NCBI RefSeq assembly: GCF_009208555.1
Contig: NZ_WFLI01000007.1
Coordinates: 156,498 to 220,497 of the forward strand
From: Janthinobacterium violaceinigrum
Lineage (GTDB): Bacteria; Pseudomonadota; Gammaproteobacteria; Burkholderiales; Burkholderiaceae_D
Length of the DNA stretch: 64,000 bases
Direction of reading: 5' to 3'
Shown here: positions 26,210 through 32,819 of the stretch, one piece after another
Layout of the letters: each line of letters starts with the position of its first letter
How positions within the stretch are numbered: the first letter of the stretch is position 1
Program-made: the position numbers and the translations under genes
The notes under the pieces: generated by a model
Told to the model about the DNA's origin: nothing
The model's input: the letters and a program-made list of their open reading frames with translations, nothing else
The model's database searches: none

Positions 26210-27154
26210 CTAGGCAGGCGGCATCAGCTTGCGCTGCCGCTCTTCACGGGGGGTATTGCCAAATAAAGTGCCAAACGCCGTGGAAAAATGGGAACCGGAG
26301 GAAAAGCCGCACATCAGGCCCACTTGCACGATGGAATAATGTGTATCGAGCAATAGTTGCCGCGAGCGCTGCAGGCGCAGCTCCAGGTAGTAGCGCGACG
26401 GCAGGCTGCCCAGGTATTGCTTGAACAGCCGCTCCAGCTGGCGCCGCGACAGGCCCACCAGGCTGGCGATGTCATCGGTCGACAGCGGTTCTTCGATATT
26501 GGCTTCCATCAAGGTCACCGCTTCGGACAATTTCGGCTGCAGCACGCCAAAGCGCGCCTGCAGGGCCACGCGCTGGCGCTCTTCCTTGCCGCGCACCTTG
26601 TCCACGCACAACGCTTCCTTGACGAGCGCCTGCACGTCGGCGCCAAACACGGTCTCGATCAGGGTCAGCGAAAAGTCGATGCTGGCCGCGCCGCCGCAGC
26701 AGGTGATGTGGGGGCCGTCGATGTCGAACAGGTGCGGCGTCAGAATGGCCCGCTCGGCCTTGGCCTCCGCATCCGCGTACAGGGCCCAGGGCAAGGCGAT
26801 GCGCACGCCATCCATCACGCCCGCGTCGGCCAGCCACAGCACGGCCGCGCCCACGCCGCCCCAGAACGGCGCCGAACGGCAGCGCTCGATCACAGCCCGG
26901 CACAGCTCGGCGCGCAGCGGCGCCTCCGTTTCATCGGCCACCAGCAGCGCGATATGCCAGTTGCCGCCCTGCTGAGCCACCTGCTCGGGCGTACGCACGT
27001 CCAGTTGCAGGGCTTCCGGTCCCAGCGCCCGCGCGCACAGGCGCAGCGGCTGCACCAGGCCCGCCCAGGTAATCGACTCGGCATCGCCGGCATGGACCAG
27101 CAGCAAACGCAACGGTTTATCGAGGCCGATACGGGAGAGATTTGCGAAAGACAT
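26210..27154 (-). CDS. argR: AraC/XylS-family regulator, ArgR-like activator of arginine catabolism
   Basis: 314 residues: an N-terminal GATase1/GlxA-like domain (about residues 10-185) and a C-terminal double helix-turn-helix AraC domain. The latter contains SLVGLSRRQLERLFKQYLG and MCGFSSGSHFSTAFGTLFGN. The pair of domains and the link QRVALQARFGVLQPKLSEAV resemble Pseudomonas ArgR, which senses arginine and activates the aru genes. It lies immediately upstream of astC in the same direction, with an ArgR-like operator between them, as argR lies next to aruC in P. aeruginosa. The start is uncertain: ATG at 27154 is preferred, but a GTG at 27190 is in frame and neither has a strong Shine-Dalgarno. 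It is unrelated to the E. coli ArgR repressor. Confidence 0.8.
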   Translation of the reverse strand: MSFANLSRIGLDKPLRLLLVHAGDAESITWAGLVQPLRLCARALGPEALQLDVRTPEQVAQQGGNWHIALLVADETEAPLRAELCRAVIERCRSAPFWGGVGAAVLWLADAGVMDGVRIALPWALYADAEAKAERAILTPHLFDIDGPHITCCGGAASIDFSLTLIETVFGADVQALVKEALCVDKVRGKEERQRVALQARFGVLQPKLSEAVTLMEANIEEPLSTDDIASLVGLSRRQLERLFKQYLGSLPSRYYLELRLQRSRQLLLDTHYSIVQVGLMCGFSSGSHFSTAFGTLFGNTPREERQRKLMPPA

Positions 27155-27272
27155 CGGCGGGGCAGGATACGGACAAGGGCTGAGTTGCACACATGATACC
27201 GGAGTTCGGCCCCATCGAAGCCCTGTTGCAACCGCGCCTCCCGACGCGGCGGAAAAAAGCGGAACGGAAGGA

Positions 27273-27287
27273 TATAATCACGCTCTA
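27273..27287 (+). promoter_or_regulatory. Consensus -10 box 8 nt before marR start (possible leaderless mRNA)
   Basis: A perfect TATAAT at 27273-27278 is followed by 8 nt and then the ATG at 27287. Transcription would begin at or within a base or two of the start codon. No good -35 box is seen 16-18 nt upstream. Confidence 0.45.
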
Positions 27288-27721
27288 TGGGTGAACGATA
27301 TTTAAAAAGTATCCGGCTGCTGGCCGAATGCATGCAGGGCTTCGAGCGGTTTTCTAGCGACTTCGTGCGCCAGTACGGCTTGACGCATGCGCAATTCGAC
27401 ATCATTGCCACGCTCGGCAACACCTGCGGCATGTCCTACAAGGAACTGGGCCAGAAAACCCTGATTACCAAGGGCACCTTGACGGGCGTGGTGGACCGGC
27501 TCGAACAAAAGGGGCTGGTGCTACGCGAACGTTGCACGAAAGACAAGCGCTCCTATTTTGTGCGCTTGAGCTGCGAGGGCGAACAGGTGTTCCATGACGT
27601 GTTCCCCAAGCTGACAAAGCAGGGCCAGCGCTTGTTTGACGGCTATACGGAAGACGATTTCATGCGCCTGGAAACCACCCTGGCAGGCTTGAAACACGCC
27701 ATCGCCAACGGCCACAGCTGA
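27287..27721 (+). CDS. MarR-family transcriptional regulator
   Basis: 144 residues with a winged-helix MarR fold. The recognition region is MSYKELGQKTLITKGTLTGVVDRLEQKGLVLRE (split by the usual helix turn), and the wing is CTKDKRSYFVRLS, with the conserved D-x-R. Such proteins are dimeric repressors or activators that often respond to phenolic or oxidative signals. The gene is divergent from argR (132 bp apart) and is followed 45 bp later by a small unknown gene it may control. The ATG at 27287 lacks a close Shine-Dalgarno; AAGGA is 14 nt away and overlaps a likely -10 box, consistent with leaderless translation. Confidence 0.85.
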   Translation: MGERYLKSIRLLAECMQGFERFSSDFVRQYGLTHAQFDIIATLGNTCGMSYKELGQKTLITKGTLTGVVDRLEQKGLVLRERCTKDKRSYFVRLSCEGEQVFHDVFPKLTKQGQRLFDGYTEDDFMRLETTLAGLKHAIANGHS

Positions 27722-27766
27722 CCATTCATCAAGCACAGACATTCAAACAAGACAAAGGAAACCAAG

Positions 27767-28051
27767 TTGAAAACCACACTGCTCGAAGGCAAAAAGCCCG
27801 CTCATTTCGATAAAAGCATCATCGGCAACCTGCTGCTCAACGCCAGCACGCCGGAGTTGGTCCGCCAGGAAAAACTGATCATCGGCGTGCGCAACGAAGA
27901 CGGCGAAATCTACCGCCTGATCGGCGCCACCAAGCACAACAGCTTCATGAACGCCGTCGAAGAATTGTTCGACCTGGGCCTGACCGATGAACTGGAAGAC
28001 AGCGACGAACTGGTCGAAGGCTGCGACGCCATCTTCAGCGAATCGCTGTAG
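27767..28051 (+). CDS. Unrecognised 94-residue acidic protein
   Basis: I do not recognise the family. The protein starts with TTG at 27767; AAAGGA 7 nt upstream supports this unusual start, giving MKTTLLEGKKPAHFDK. It has no signal peptide or membrane segment. The sequence is well ordered in appearance, with a strand-rich middle (KLIIGVRNEDGEIYRLIG) and an acidic C-terminus (LTDELEDSDELVEGCD). Composition and third-position GC are like those of neighbouring genes. It lies 45 bp after marR on the same strand and is followed by a terminator, so the two form a likely operon. Confidence 0.7.
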   Translation: MKTTLLEGKKPAHFDKSIIGNLLLNASTPELVRQEKLIIGVRNEDGEIYRLIGATKHNSFMNAVEELFDLGLTDELEDSDELVEGCDAIFSESL

Positions 28052-28065
28052 GAGCACTTAGCAGG

Positions 28066-28105
28066 ACCTGCTGCGCCGTGGGCTGTGCGGCCGGCGGCTC
28101 CTGTT
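28066..28105. repeat. Degenerate partial copy of the dispersed intergenic repeat
   Basis: ACCTGCTGCGCCGTGGGCTG and GTGCGGCCGGCGGCTCCTG align with the left half of the copy at 12035-12138 (ACCTGCTGCGCGTCGGCTTTG, then CGGCCTGCGATGCTCACTG) with several substitutions. The right half and the central hairpin are not conserved. Confidence 0.4.
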
Positions 28106-28133
28106 CAACGCCCTGACGATCGCTATCGTTAAA

Positions 28134-28168
28134 AAAGGCATGCCCCTGATCCAGCGGCATGCCTTTTT
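28134..28168 (+). terminator. Intrinsic terminator after the 94-residue protein gene
   Basis: GGCATGCC at 28137-28144 pairs with GGCATGCC at 28156-28163 (self-complementary arms). Five T follow on the right and six A precede on the left, so it could act in both directions. A small ACGAT-CGCT-ATCGT hairpin precedes it. Confidence 0.85.
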
Positions 28169-28252
28169 CCGTTTACGGGGCTTTGCTTGCCTTTTGCCCG
28201 GCTGTTTGCGAAAAGATCACGGTTAAAAAGTTCCGTACGGAAATATTGCGAG

Positions 28253-28266
28253 TATAATTTTTTCAA
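28253..28266 (+). promoter_or_regulatory. Consensus -10 box 7 nt before the HDOD gene (possible leaderless mRNA)
   Basis: A perfect TATAAT at 28253-28258 is followed by 7 nt and the ATG at 28266. There is no Shine-Dalgarno in between, only T-rich sequence. The same geometry is seen for marR 980 bp earlier. Confidence 0.5.
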
Positions 28267-29114
28267 TGAACAGACTCGACGCCTTTAAAAGCATCGCCGC
28301 ACAAGCCGCTCGTGGCGAGCTGACCTTTCCTGCCAATGTGGACGCTTCGCTCAAGCTGCAAGAGGCGCTGGCCGATCCCGACTGCCATATCGAGGCCGCC
28401 GCCAAGCTGGTGCAGGCCGACCCGCTGCTGGCCGCGCGCACGGTGGCCATCGCCAATTCGGTGGCGTTCAACCGTTCCGGCAACGAAATCACCAGCGTGC
28501 GCAATGCCGTGCAACGGCTCGGCGTGCGTACCCTGCAATCGGTGGTGGCATCGCTGATCGTGCGCCAGCTGGGCAGCACCATCACCGATCCCGCGCTGCA
28601 GGCAAAGGCCAACCAGCTGTGGGAACACACGGCCCACGTGGCGGCCCTGTCGCAGGTACTGGCCCGCCGCGTCACCAAGGTGGACCCCGATACGGCCCTG
28701 TTTGCGGGCATCATGCATGAAGTGGGCGGCTTTTATCTGCTGTCGCGCGCGGCCGAATTTCCCGGCATCCTGGACGGCGAACCGCAGGACTGGGTCGAAC
28801 ATGGCGAACAGGCGATCGGCCATGGCGTGCTGACCAAACTGAAGGTGCCGGAAGCCGTGATGGGCGCCATCGATGCGCTGTGGGAAGGCTTGCGCGCCAT
28901 CCCGCCCGAATCGCTGGGCGACACCCTGCTGCTGGCAAACGACTTGGCGCCCGTCTCGTCCCCCCTGAACGAAAGTCCGGCCGCCATCGCCGTGCGGGCC
29001 GCGCGCGCCGCACGCAGCATCGATTGCCTGATCGGCGACGATGCGACCTTGTCGAGCATCATGGAAGAATCGGACGATGAAGTGCAGTCGCTGCTGAAGG
29101 TGCTCGTGCACTAG
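28266..29114 (+). CDS. HDOD domain protein
   Basis: 282 residues that form one HDOD domain (about 15-210), a catalytically degenerate relative of HD phosphohydrolases. Typical segments are AAAKLVQADPLLAARTVAIAN, the SVRNAVQRLGVRTLQSVVAS helix region, and a vestigial metal-site motif in FAGIMHEVGGFYLLSR. HDOD proteins act in signalling, motility or stress control, usually as scaffolds; no partner domain is fused here. It is preceded by a perfect -10 box 7 nt from the ATG and no Shine-Dalgarno. Its stop codon overlaps by 3-4 nt the end of a small convergent reading frame. Confidence 0.85.
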   Translation: MNRLDAFKSIAAQAARGELTFPANVDASLKLQEALADPDCHIEAAAKLVQADPLLAARTVAIANSVAFNRSGNEITSVRNAVQRLGVRTLQSVVASLIVRQLGSTITDPALQAKANQLWEHTAHVAALSQVLARRVTKVDPDTALFAGIMHEVGGFYLLSRAAEFPGILDGEPQDWVEHGEQAIGHGVLTKLKVPEAVMGAIDALWEGLRAIPPESLGDTLLLANDLAPVSSPLNESPAAIAVRAARAARSIDCLIGDDATLSSIMEESDDEVQSLLKVLVH

Positions 29115-29272
29115 CCTGCCGGCTTGTTGGCCACTGGCGGCGGCGCCGGCTTGACCGTTTCGACGATCAGCACATGCTTGTCCATGGCCTGCGTTCCCTG
29201 TTGTTGCTGGACGACTTGCGTGGCGACCGCCCTGGTGCTCAACAGGGGCTGCGGATGGCGTGGCATGAACAT
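29111..29272 (-). CDS. Possible small gene or gene remnant (53 codons)
   Basis: On the minus strand a frame ending with TAG at 29113-29111 is open back to a TAA at 29326. Almost all third positions are G or C, as in real genes of this genome. From the ATG at 29272 it reads MFMPRHPQPLLSTRAV, a Gln-rich centre and a Pro/Ala-rich end (VKPAPPPVANKPAG). No Shine-Dalgarno precedes the ATG, and coding-like sequence continues above it, so it may be the tail of a decayed gene. Otherwise the 369-bp gap 29115-29483 holds only the terminator at 29365-29390 and a short GGGATGTC/GACAGCCC hairpin at 29405-29428. Confidence 0.3.
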   Translation of the reverse strand: MFMPRHPQPLLSTRAVATQVVQQQQGTQAMDKHVLIVETVKPAPPPVANKPAG

Positions 29273-29364
29273 GGCGTAGCTGCTGGCAGTGGGATAGGCC
29301 CCATATGCGCAGCAGGTAGCAAATTATCAAGCCTTAAATTATCCCCCCCCCTTCAAACGCCGGA

Positions 29365-29390
29365 CAAAAAAAACCCGCTCGAAAGCGGGT
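29365..29390 (-). terminator. Intrinsic terminator downstream of the glutathione S-transferase gene
   Basis: On the minus strand ACCCGCT-TTCG-AGCGGGT is followed by eight T. The UUCG tetraloop is exceptionally stable. It lies about 93 nt after the GST stop codon. Confidence 0.88.
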
Positions 29391-29483
29391 AAAGTCCAAA
29401 GCTAGGGATGTCCTGAAAGAGACAGCCCTATCTTATGCGCTGCGCCACAGCGGCTCCGTGCGCTGGCACACTTAGTGCGCACA

Positions 29484-30110
29484 TTATTGCGGCAACAGCT
29501 CCACTTCCGTTTCCTGCCAGGCCCGCAACTGCCGCACGCGGGCAAACCACGCGTGGATGTGCTGGTACTGCGCCAGCGGCAGCCGCACCGCTTCGCTGTA
29601 CATCAGCGGCGCGGCCACGGCGAAATCGGCCAGGGTCACGTCTTCGCCGCTGAGCCAGCTGCGTCCCGCCAGATGCGCGTCCAGCACCACGGCGCAGGCA
29701 TGCAGCTCGTGCTCGCCGCGCGCCTCTTCCAGCGGATCGGCCGGACCATTGCCCGTCATGCCCTTCCATGCGCGTTCCCAGGCCAGCACGCTGATGGCGG
29801 GCGCAAAGTGCTGCGCCGCCCAGAACAGCCAGCGGTTGACGTCGGCGCGGGCCTGCGGCGCCGAAGGATAGATGGTCTGGCCCGGCACCTGCTCGGCCAG
29901 GTATTGCATGATGGCGCACGATTCCCACAGCAGGAAAGCGCCATCGGCCAGCACGGGCACCTTGCCGTTCGGATTCAGTTCGCCCAGGCGGCGGCGGTCA
30001 TCCGCATTCATCAGGTCGACTTCGGCCAGTTCCAGAGGCAAGCCCAGGTGGATCGCCGTCATCAGGGCACGGCGGGCGTTCGAGGACATGGGGTGGTGGT
30101 ACAGACGCAT
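29484..30110 (-). CDS. Glutathione S-transferase family protein
   Basis: 208 residues. The N-terminal thioredoxin-like domain (MRLYHHPMSSNARRALMTAI, then NPNGKVPVLADGAFLLWESCAIMQYLAE) holds the cis-Pro of KVPVL and the ESCAI glutathione-binding motif. The C-terminal all-helical domain ends with WLSGEDVTLADFAVAAPL, the N-capping box of GSTs. The family conjugates or reduces electrophiles with glutathione in the cytosol; the class and substrate are not clear. GGAG lies 9 nt before the ATG. It is a single gene: its terminator follows, and the WYL regulator starts a separate unit 74 bp upstream. Confidence 0.9.
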   Translation of the reverse strand: MRLYHHPMSSNARRALMTAIHLGLPLELAEVDLMNADDRRRLGELNPNGKVPVLADGAFLLWESCAIMQYLAEQVPGQTIYPSAPQARADVNRWLFWAAQHFAPAISVLAWERAWKGMTGNGPADPLEEARGEHELHACAVVLDAHLAGRSWLSGEDVTLADFAVAAPLMYSEAVRLPLAQYQHIHAWFARVRQLRAWQETEVELLPQ

Positions 30111-30184
30111 GATGGAGTACTCCGGTGAGTGAAGAAGCCACCATCGTAGAACCAGTCACTGACAGTTTTTGTCAGGAGCAGCTA

Positions 30185-30886
30185 TCAGGATTCCGGATCA
30201 ATATCATGCGCCTTGCGCCAGGTGTCGAGCAAGGCGTGGCGGCGCGTGGGATAGCGCTCCTCGTGCCGCTGCACGCTGGCGATGCGGTCGATGCGGAAGT
30301 GCCGGTAATCGCCGCGCAGCTCGCACCAGGCGGCCAGCAGGCGCTTGCCCTCGAAAAACGCCAGGGCGAACGGCCAGACGGTGCGCGAGGTGGCGCTGCC
30401 GTGTTCATCCTGGTAACCCAGCGTGATTTTCTGTTCATAGCGGATCGCCTCGCGCACGGGCTGCACATGCAGGTCGGCCGGCTGCGTGCCATCGGCGGGA
30501 CGGCCCAGCGGTACCCACAGACTGGTGTCGGCCATGCTGTCGCGCAAGTCGCGCGGCGAGGCGGCCGCGATCTTCGCCAGCGCATTGCTGGCCGCCTGCG
30601 CCAGGCCCGCATCGCCTTGCCGGCGCACCCAGCGCGCGCCCAGCACCAGCGCCTCCAGTTCATCGGGACCGAACATCAGCGGCGGCAAGAAGGCGCCACG
30701 GCGCAGCACATAGCCGATGCCGGCCTCGCCCTGCAGGGGCGCGCCCAGTTCGGCCAGGGTCTGGATATCGCGGTAAATCGTGCGCTCGGATACGCCCAGC
30801 TGCTGCGCCAGCTGGGCCGCCGTGACGGGCACGCGCCTGGCGCGCATGGCGTCCATCAGCAGGAACAGGCGTCCGCTGCGGCTCAT
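30185..30886 (-). CDS. HTH-11/WYL-domain transcriptional regulator (YafY-like)
   Basis: 233 residues. The N-terminal HTH_11 domain is clear (SRSGRLFLLMDAMRARRVPV, then AQQLGVSERTIYRDIQTLAE). The WYL ligand-binding region follows (about residues 130-215), with a degenerate Y-x-D-E-H segment (LGYQDEHG) and WPFALAFFEGKRLLAAWCE. WYL proteins bind DNA or nucleotides and regulate stress, defence or metabolism. The start at 30886 has AGGA upstream and overlaps the stop codon of the preceding gene (ATGA), implying translational coupling. The open frame extending further upstream is in the out-of-frame body of that gene. Confidence 0.87.
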   Translation of the reverse strand: MSRSGRLFLLMDAMRARRVPVTAAQLAQQLGVSERTIYRDIQTLAELGAPLQGEAGIGYVLRRGAFLPPLMFGPDELEALVLGARWVRRQGDAGLAQAASNALAKIAAASPRDLRDSMADTSLWVPLGRPADGTQPADLHVQPVREAIRYEQKITLGYQDEHGSATSRTVWPFALAFFEGKRLLAAWCELRGDYRHFRIDRIASVQRHEERYPTRRHALLDTWRKAHDIDPES

Positions 30887-31638
30887 GGACAGTCCTGCAA
30901 TGCCTGGTCGCCCATGACGAGGGCCGACAGGGCCGGCACGTACAGATAGCCGTCGGGCGCCAGACGCGCCGCGCGCGGCCCCTCTTGCACGCCGGCGATG
31001 CCGTAGCAGCGCTGCAGGCGGGCCGCGGCGGGCCACCAGTAGACGGCGGCATCCTGGTCGGGAAAGCGCTGGCGCACGCTGTCGGCCTGCGCCGCCACCT
31101 GCCGGAAGTCGCGGTAAAAGGCGGGGGCAATGCCCAGTTCCGCGGCAAAAGCTGCTTCCTCCGCCGCCGACGCGGCCAGGTGCGCCGCCAGCGCCGCCGT
31201 TTCACGCTCGAGCTCATCGGCCGGCACGCCCGCCTCCACCAGGCTGCGGCGCATGTACTCCGGGCCTGCCTGCGCGCGCAGGAAGGCCGTGTCCTGCAGC
31301 GCCAGCACGGCGCCGGCAGGGATGTGCTTGCGGCGCGCGGCCGGAAAGACATACAGCGCGCAACTGCCCGCGCAGACGGTGTCGACGGCCAGGTCCCACT
31401 GCCGCTGGCGCAGGTAGCGCCCCAGCTGCATGGCCGCCTGCGGATCGCCACCGCCGCTATTCACGCGCAGCATGGCGGTTTCCGACGTGGCCAGTTGCCG
31501 CACCTTCTCCGCATCGCTGTCAGCGATGGCGCCGCGCACGACGATGGCGTCGCCGGCCGCCCGGCTGACATCCGCCGCGCCGGCCAGCGCGGTCACGCCC
31601 ATCATCGCCGCCATCCATACAAAACGCTTCATCGTCAT
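30883..31638 (-). CDS. ClpP/crotonase-fold periplasmic protein (COG3904-like)
   Basis: 251 residues. An N-terminal signal peptide (about 1-21, ending LAGA|AD) sends it to the periplasm. The middle contains MLRVNSGGGDPQAAMQLGRY and DTVCAGSCALYVFPAARRKH, with the Gly-rich loop and the small Cys-Ala-Gly-Ser-Cys segment typical of COG3904 proteins. These share the ClpP/crotonase fold with a Ser in a C-x-S-A/C position; activity is unproven. Two Cys in VCAGSC and one in RCYGIAG and DCP may form disulfides. Its stop overlaps the start of the WYL regulator. The start could be ATG 31638 or ATG 31632; neither has an ideal Shine-Dalgarno. Confidence 0.7.
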   Translation of the reverse strand: MTMKRFVWMAAMMGVTALAGAADVSRAAGDAIVVRGAIADSDAEKVRQLATSETAMLRVNSGGGDPQAAMQLGRYLRQRQWDLAVDTVCAGSCALYVFPAARRKHIPAGAVLALQDTAFLRAQAGPEYMRRSLVEAGVPADELERETAALAAHLAASAAEEAAFAAELGIAPAFYRDFRQVAAQADSVRQRFPDQDAAVYWWPAAARLQRCYGIAGVQEGPRAARLAPDGYLYVPALSALVMGDQALQDCP

Positions 31639-31645
31639 CCGTCAC

Positions 31646-31677
31646 AAAAAAAAACGACCACCGCGAGGGGTGATCGT
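31646..31677 (-). terminator. Intrinsic terminator after secF
   Basis: On the minus strand ACGATCACC and GGTGGTCGT pair (one U-G wobble in RNA) around a CCTCGC-like loop, followed by about nine T. It lies about 30 nt past the secF stop and just before the ClpP-like gene. Confidence 0.85.
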
Positions 31678-31706
31678 TCCTGGGTTCGCTGTGCAAAAAC
31701 CTGCGT

Positions 31707-32729
31707 TTACACCACGGCGCCGTCGGTTTCGTCTTTTTCCTTGATCGGCTTGATCAAGTCTTCGCGCTTGACGCCCAGCCACATGGCGATCGAGGCCGCG
31801 ACGAACACGGACGAGTAAATACCGAAGCAGATACCGATGGTCAGCGCCAGCGCGAAATGGTGCAGGGTCTGGCCGCCGAAGACCAGCATCGACAGCACCA
31901 TCATCTGCGTGGAACCGTGGGTGATGATGGTACGCGAAATGGTGCTGGTGATCGCGTTGTCGATCACTTCATGCACGGAAGCCTTGCGCTGCTTGCGGAA
32001 GTTTTCACGGATACGGTCAAAGATCACCACCGACTCATTGACCGAGTAGCCCAGCACCGCCAGGATGGCCGCCAGCACCGTCAGCGAGAATTCCCACTGG
32101 AAGAAGGCGAAGAAACCCAGGATGATGACCACGTCATGCAAGTTGGCGATAATCGCCGAGACAGCGTATTTCCACTCGAAGCGGATGGCCAGGTAGACCA
32201 TCACGCCCAGAATCACCATCACCAGCGCGTTCAAGCCGTTCTGCGTCAATTCGTCGCCCACTTGCGGGCCGACGAATTCGACTTTCTGCAGCACCAGCGC
32301 TTCGTTGCCGGCAGCGTCCACGCAGGCGGTCTTGATGACGTGCTCGCCCTTGTCGGTAACGGTATCGATGCCCTTGGTCGTGCCTTGCTCGACCTTGCAC
32401 AGCGTTTCAAACACGCGCTGCGAAGTGTTCGCGGCAGTCACGCCCTTTTCCACCGGCAGGCGGATCATCACGTCGCGCGCCGTGTCGAAGCTGGTCACGC
32501 CCGGCTCTTCGTAGCCCATCTTGATCAGGGTGCCGCGTATGCCTTCTAGGTTGGCCGCTTTCGGGTACTTCACCTCCAGCACGGTGCCGCCCTTGAACTC
32601 CACGGACAGGTGCAAGCCCTTGTGGAACAGGAAGAAGACGGCGGCAATGAAGGTCACGGCCGAAATGACGTTGAAAATCAACGCATGGCGCATGAAGGGA
32701 ATATCTTTTTTGATCCGGAAAAATTCCAT
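31707..32729 (-). CDS. secF: Protein translocase subunit SecF
   Basis: 340 residues with six membrane segments. The first loop has VEFKGGTVLEVKYP, the SecF FTGGT-like signature, and the conserved TM4-5 block is LAAILAVLGYSVNESVVIFDRIREN. The large periplasmic loop spans about residues 35-150. With SecD and YajC it uses the proton motive force to help SecYEG release exported proteins. The ATG at 32729 has AGAGG 5 nt upstream. It follows secD by 90 bp and is followed by a strong terminator, so it is the last gene of the queA-tgt-yajC-secD-secF group. Confidence 0.97.
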   Translation of the reverse strand: MEFFRIKKDIPFMRHALIFNVISAVTFIAAVFFLFHKGLHLSVEFKGGTVLEVKYPKAANLEGIRGTLIKMGYEEPGVTSFDTARDVMIRLPVEKGVTAANTSQRVFETLCKVEQGTTKGIDTVTDKGEHVIKTACVDAAGNEALVLQKVEFVGPQVGDELTQNGLNALVMVILGVMVYLAIRFEWKYAVSAIIANLHDVVIILGFFAFFQWEFSLTVLAAILAVLGYSVNESVVIFDRIRENFRKQRKASVHEVIDNAITSTISRTIITHGSTQMMVLSMLVFGGQTLHHFALALTIGICFGIYSSVFVAASIAMWLGVKREDLIKPIKEKDETDGAVV

Positions 32730-32819
32730 GAAATCCTCTGAGTTCTGTTCTGTGCGTCCGGCGGCTGGGCCGCCGGACGCTATCGCTGTTGACGCTATTC
32801 GGTAAGTCGGAGCCCTGGC

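Noticed and set aside
27225..27231. TTGCAA considered as the -35 box of the marR promoter
   Set aside because: It is about 41 nt upstream of the TATAAT, far beyond the usual 16-18 nt spacer.
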